Source: Desulforapulum autotrophicum | GTDB lineage: Bacteria > Desulfobacterota > Desulfobacteria > Desulfobacterales > Desulfolunaceae | Length of the DNA: 64,000 nt | NCBI GenBank assembly: GCA_020723285.1 | Contig: DYJE01000022.1 | Location: 1-64,000 of the forward strand | Direction of reading: 5' to 3' | Shown: positions 63,808 through 64,000 of the stretch, one piece after another | Layout of the letters: each line of letters opens with the position of its first letter | Position numbering within the stretch: the stretch's first letter is position 1 | The notes under the pieces: generated by a model | Told to the model about the DNA's origin: nothing | The model's database searches: none | The model's input: the letters and a program-made list of their open reading frames with translations, nothing else | Program-made: the position numbers and the translations under genes

Positions 63808-64000
63808 CGATGTCGTCTTGCTCGCTTTGAACGGCCAGGATATGGAACAGGGAGCGGTTGATGTAATAATTGGAACGACCCAGTTTCTCTTTTTTCAAAA
63901 AACCGCCGTCGCTCAGGGCGTCCAGGTATTTTGTCGCGGTCAGCCGGGATACGTTCAGGTCCCGTTCAAAATAATCGATTTTAGTGTAGGGATGGAAAAA
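63800..64000 (-). CDS. Fic family protein, C-terminal part (runs off right edge)
   Basis: The last 66 codons read HPYTKIDYFERDLNVSRLTA, TKYLDALSDGGFLKKEKLGR and SNYYINRSLFHIL, the winged-helix C-terminus of Fic/DOC AMP-transferases. The HPFxxGNGR catalytic part lies beyond the window. Stop TAA at 63802-63800 overlaps the MFS start by 8 bases. Confidence 0.82.
   Translation of the reverse strand, partial: FFHPYTKIDYFERDLNVSRLTATKYLDALSDGGFLKKEKLGRSNYYINRSLFHILAVQSEQDDIDE

Overview
The window looks like chromosomal DNA of a GC-rich Gram-negative, flagellated, probably sulfate-reducing-type Desulfobacterota (an inference). The support is a flagellar export cluster of the FlhF/FlhG polar type, sigma-54 -24/-12 promoters ahead of flagellar operons, an outer-membrane FadL-type porin, lipid A Ara4N modification genes, and large multi-domain histidine kinases and diguanylate cyclases. 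No rRNA, tRNA, prophage or CRISPR array was recognised.

Layout. (1) 347-829: a small cyclic-nucleotide-binding-domain protein. (2) 839-27429, all on the minus strand and nearly gapless: fliL-fliM-fliN-fliO-fliP-fliQ-fliR-flhB-flhA-flhF-flhG-fliA, then a second FliL-like protein carrying ten FliM-like EIDALL motifs, two small proteins, a second FliK-like protein, FlhX (a stand-alone FlhB C-terminal domain), two hybrid histidine kinases, and a giant kinase/ATPase/GAF/GGDEF protein. A sigma-54 promoter lies at 27527-27542. Three copies of a 160-168 bp MITE-like element built from two inverted REP hairpins sit at fliN|fliO, fliP|fliQ and fliR|flhB. (3) 27704-32748: a second sigma-54 operon, fliK-flgD-flgE, closed by an intrinsic terminator. 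(4) 32932-37436: unknown protein, MYG1-like hydrolase, a 63-aa Arg-rich protein, a GlxA-type AraC regulator and a QueG-like Fe-S protein. (5) 37809-43366: a 1356-aa lipoprotein of unknown function paired with a FadL/OmpP1 porin. (6) 43385-50203: small unknown genes, an AT-rich probably acquired membrane protein, a Na/Pi cotransporter, Ssb, two Hsp20 chaperones and a CopG antitoxin remnant. (7) 50383-62534: an arnBCADT-type locus for 4-amino-4-deoxy-L-arabinose modification of lipid A with an LTA-synthase-like sulfatase, a divergent PmrAB-like two-component system and an SMR-type putative Ara4N-lipid flippase. (8) 62560-64000: an MFS transporter and the C-terminus of a Fic protein running off the right edge.

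How it fits together. Region 2 encodes the export gate, C-ring and placement/sigma machinery. It continues without an obvious break into sensory kinases and a c-di-GMP synthase, which suggests motility and c-di-GMP output are co-expressed. The most unusual gene is the FliL-like protein at 14619-16175. Its cytoplasmic part is an array of the peptide by which FliM binds CheY-P, so it could be a CheY docking platform beside the motor. The tandem FliK-like/FlhX pair looks like a second substrate-specificity-switch module. Region 7 keeps the enterobacterial arnBCADT order but is interrupted and flanked by several families of palindromic repeats.
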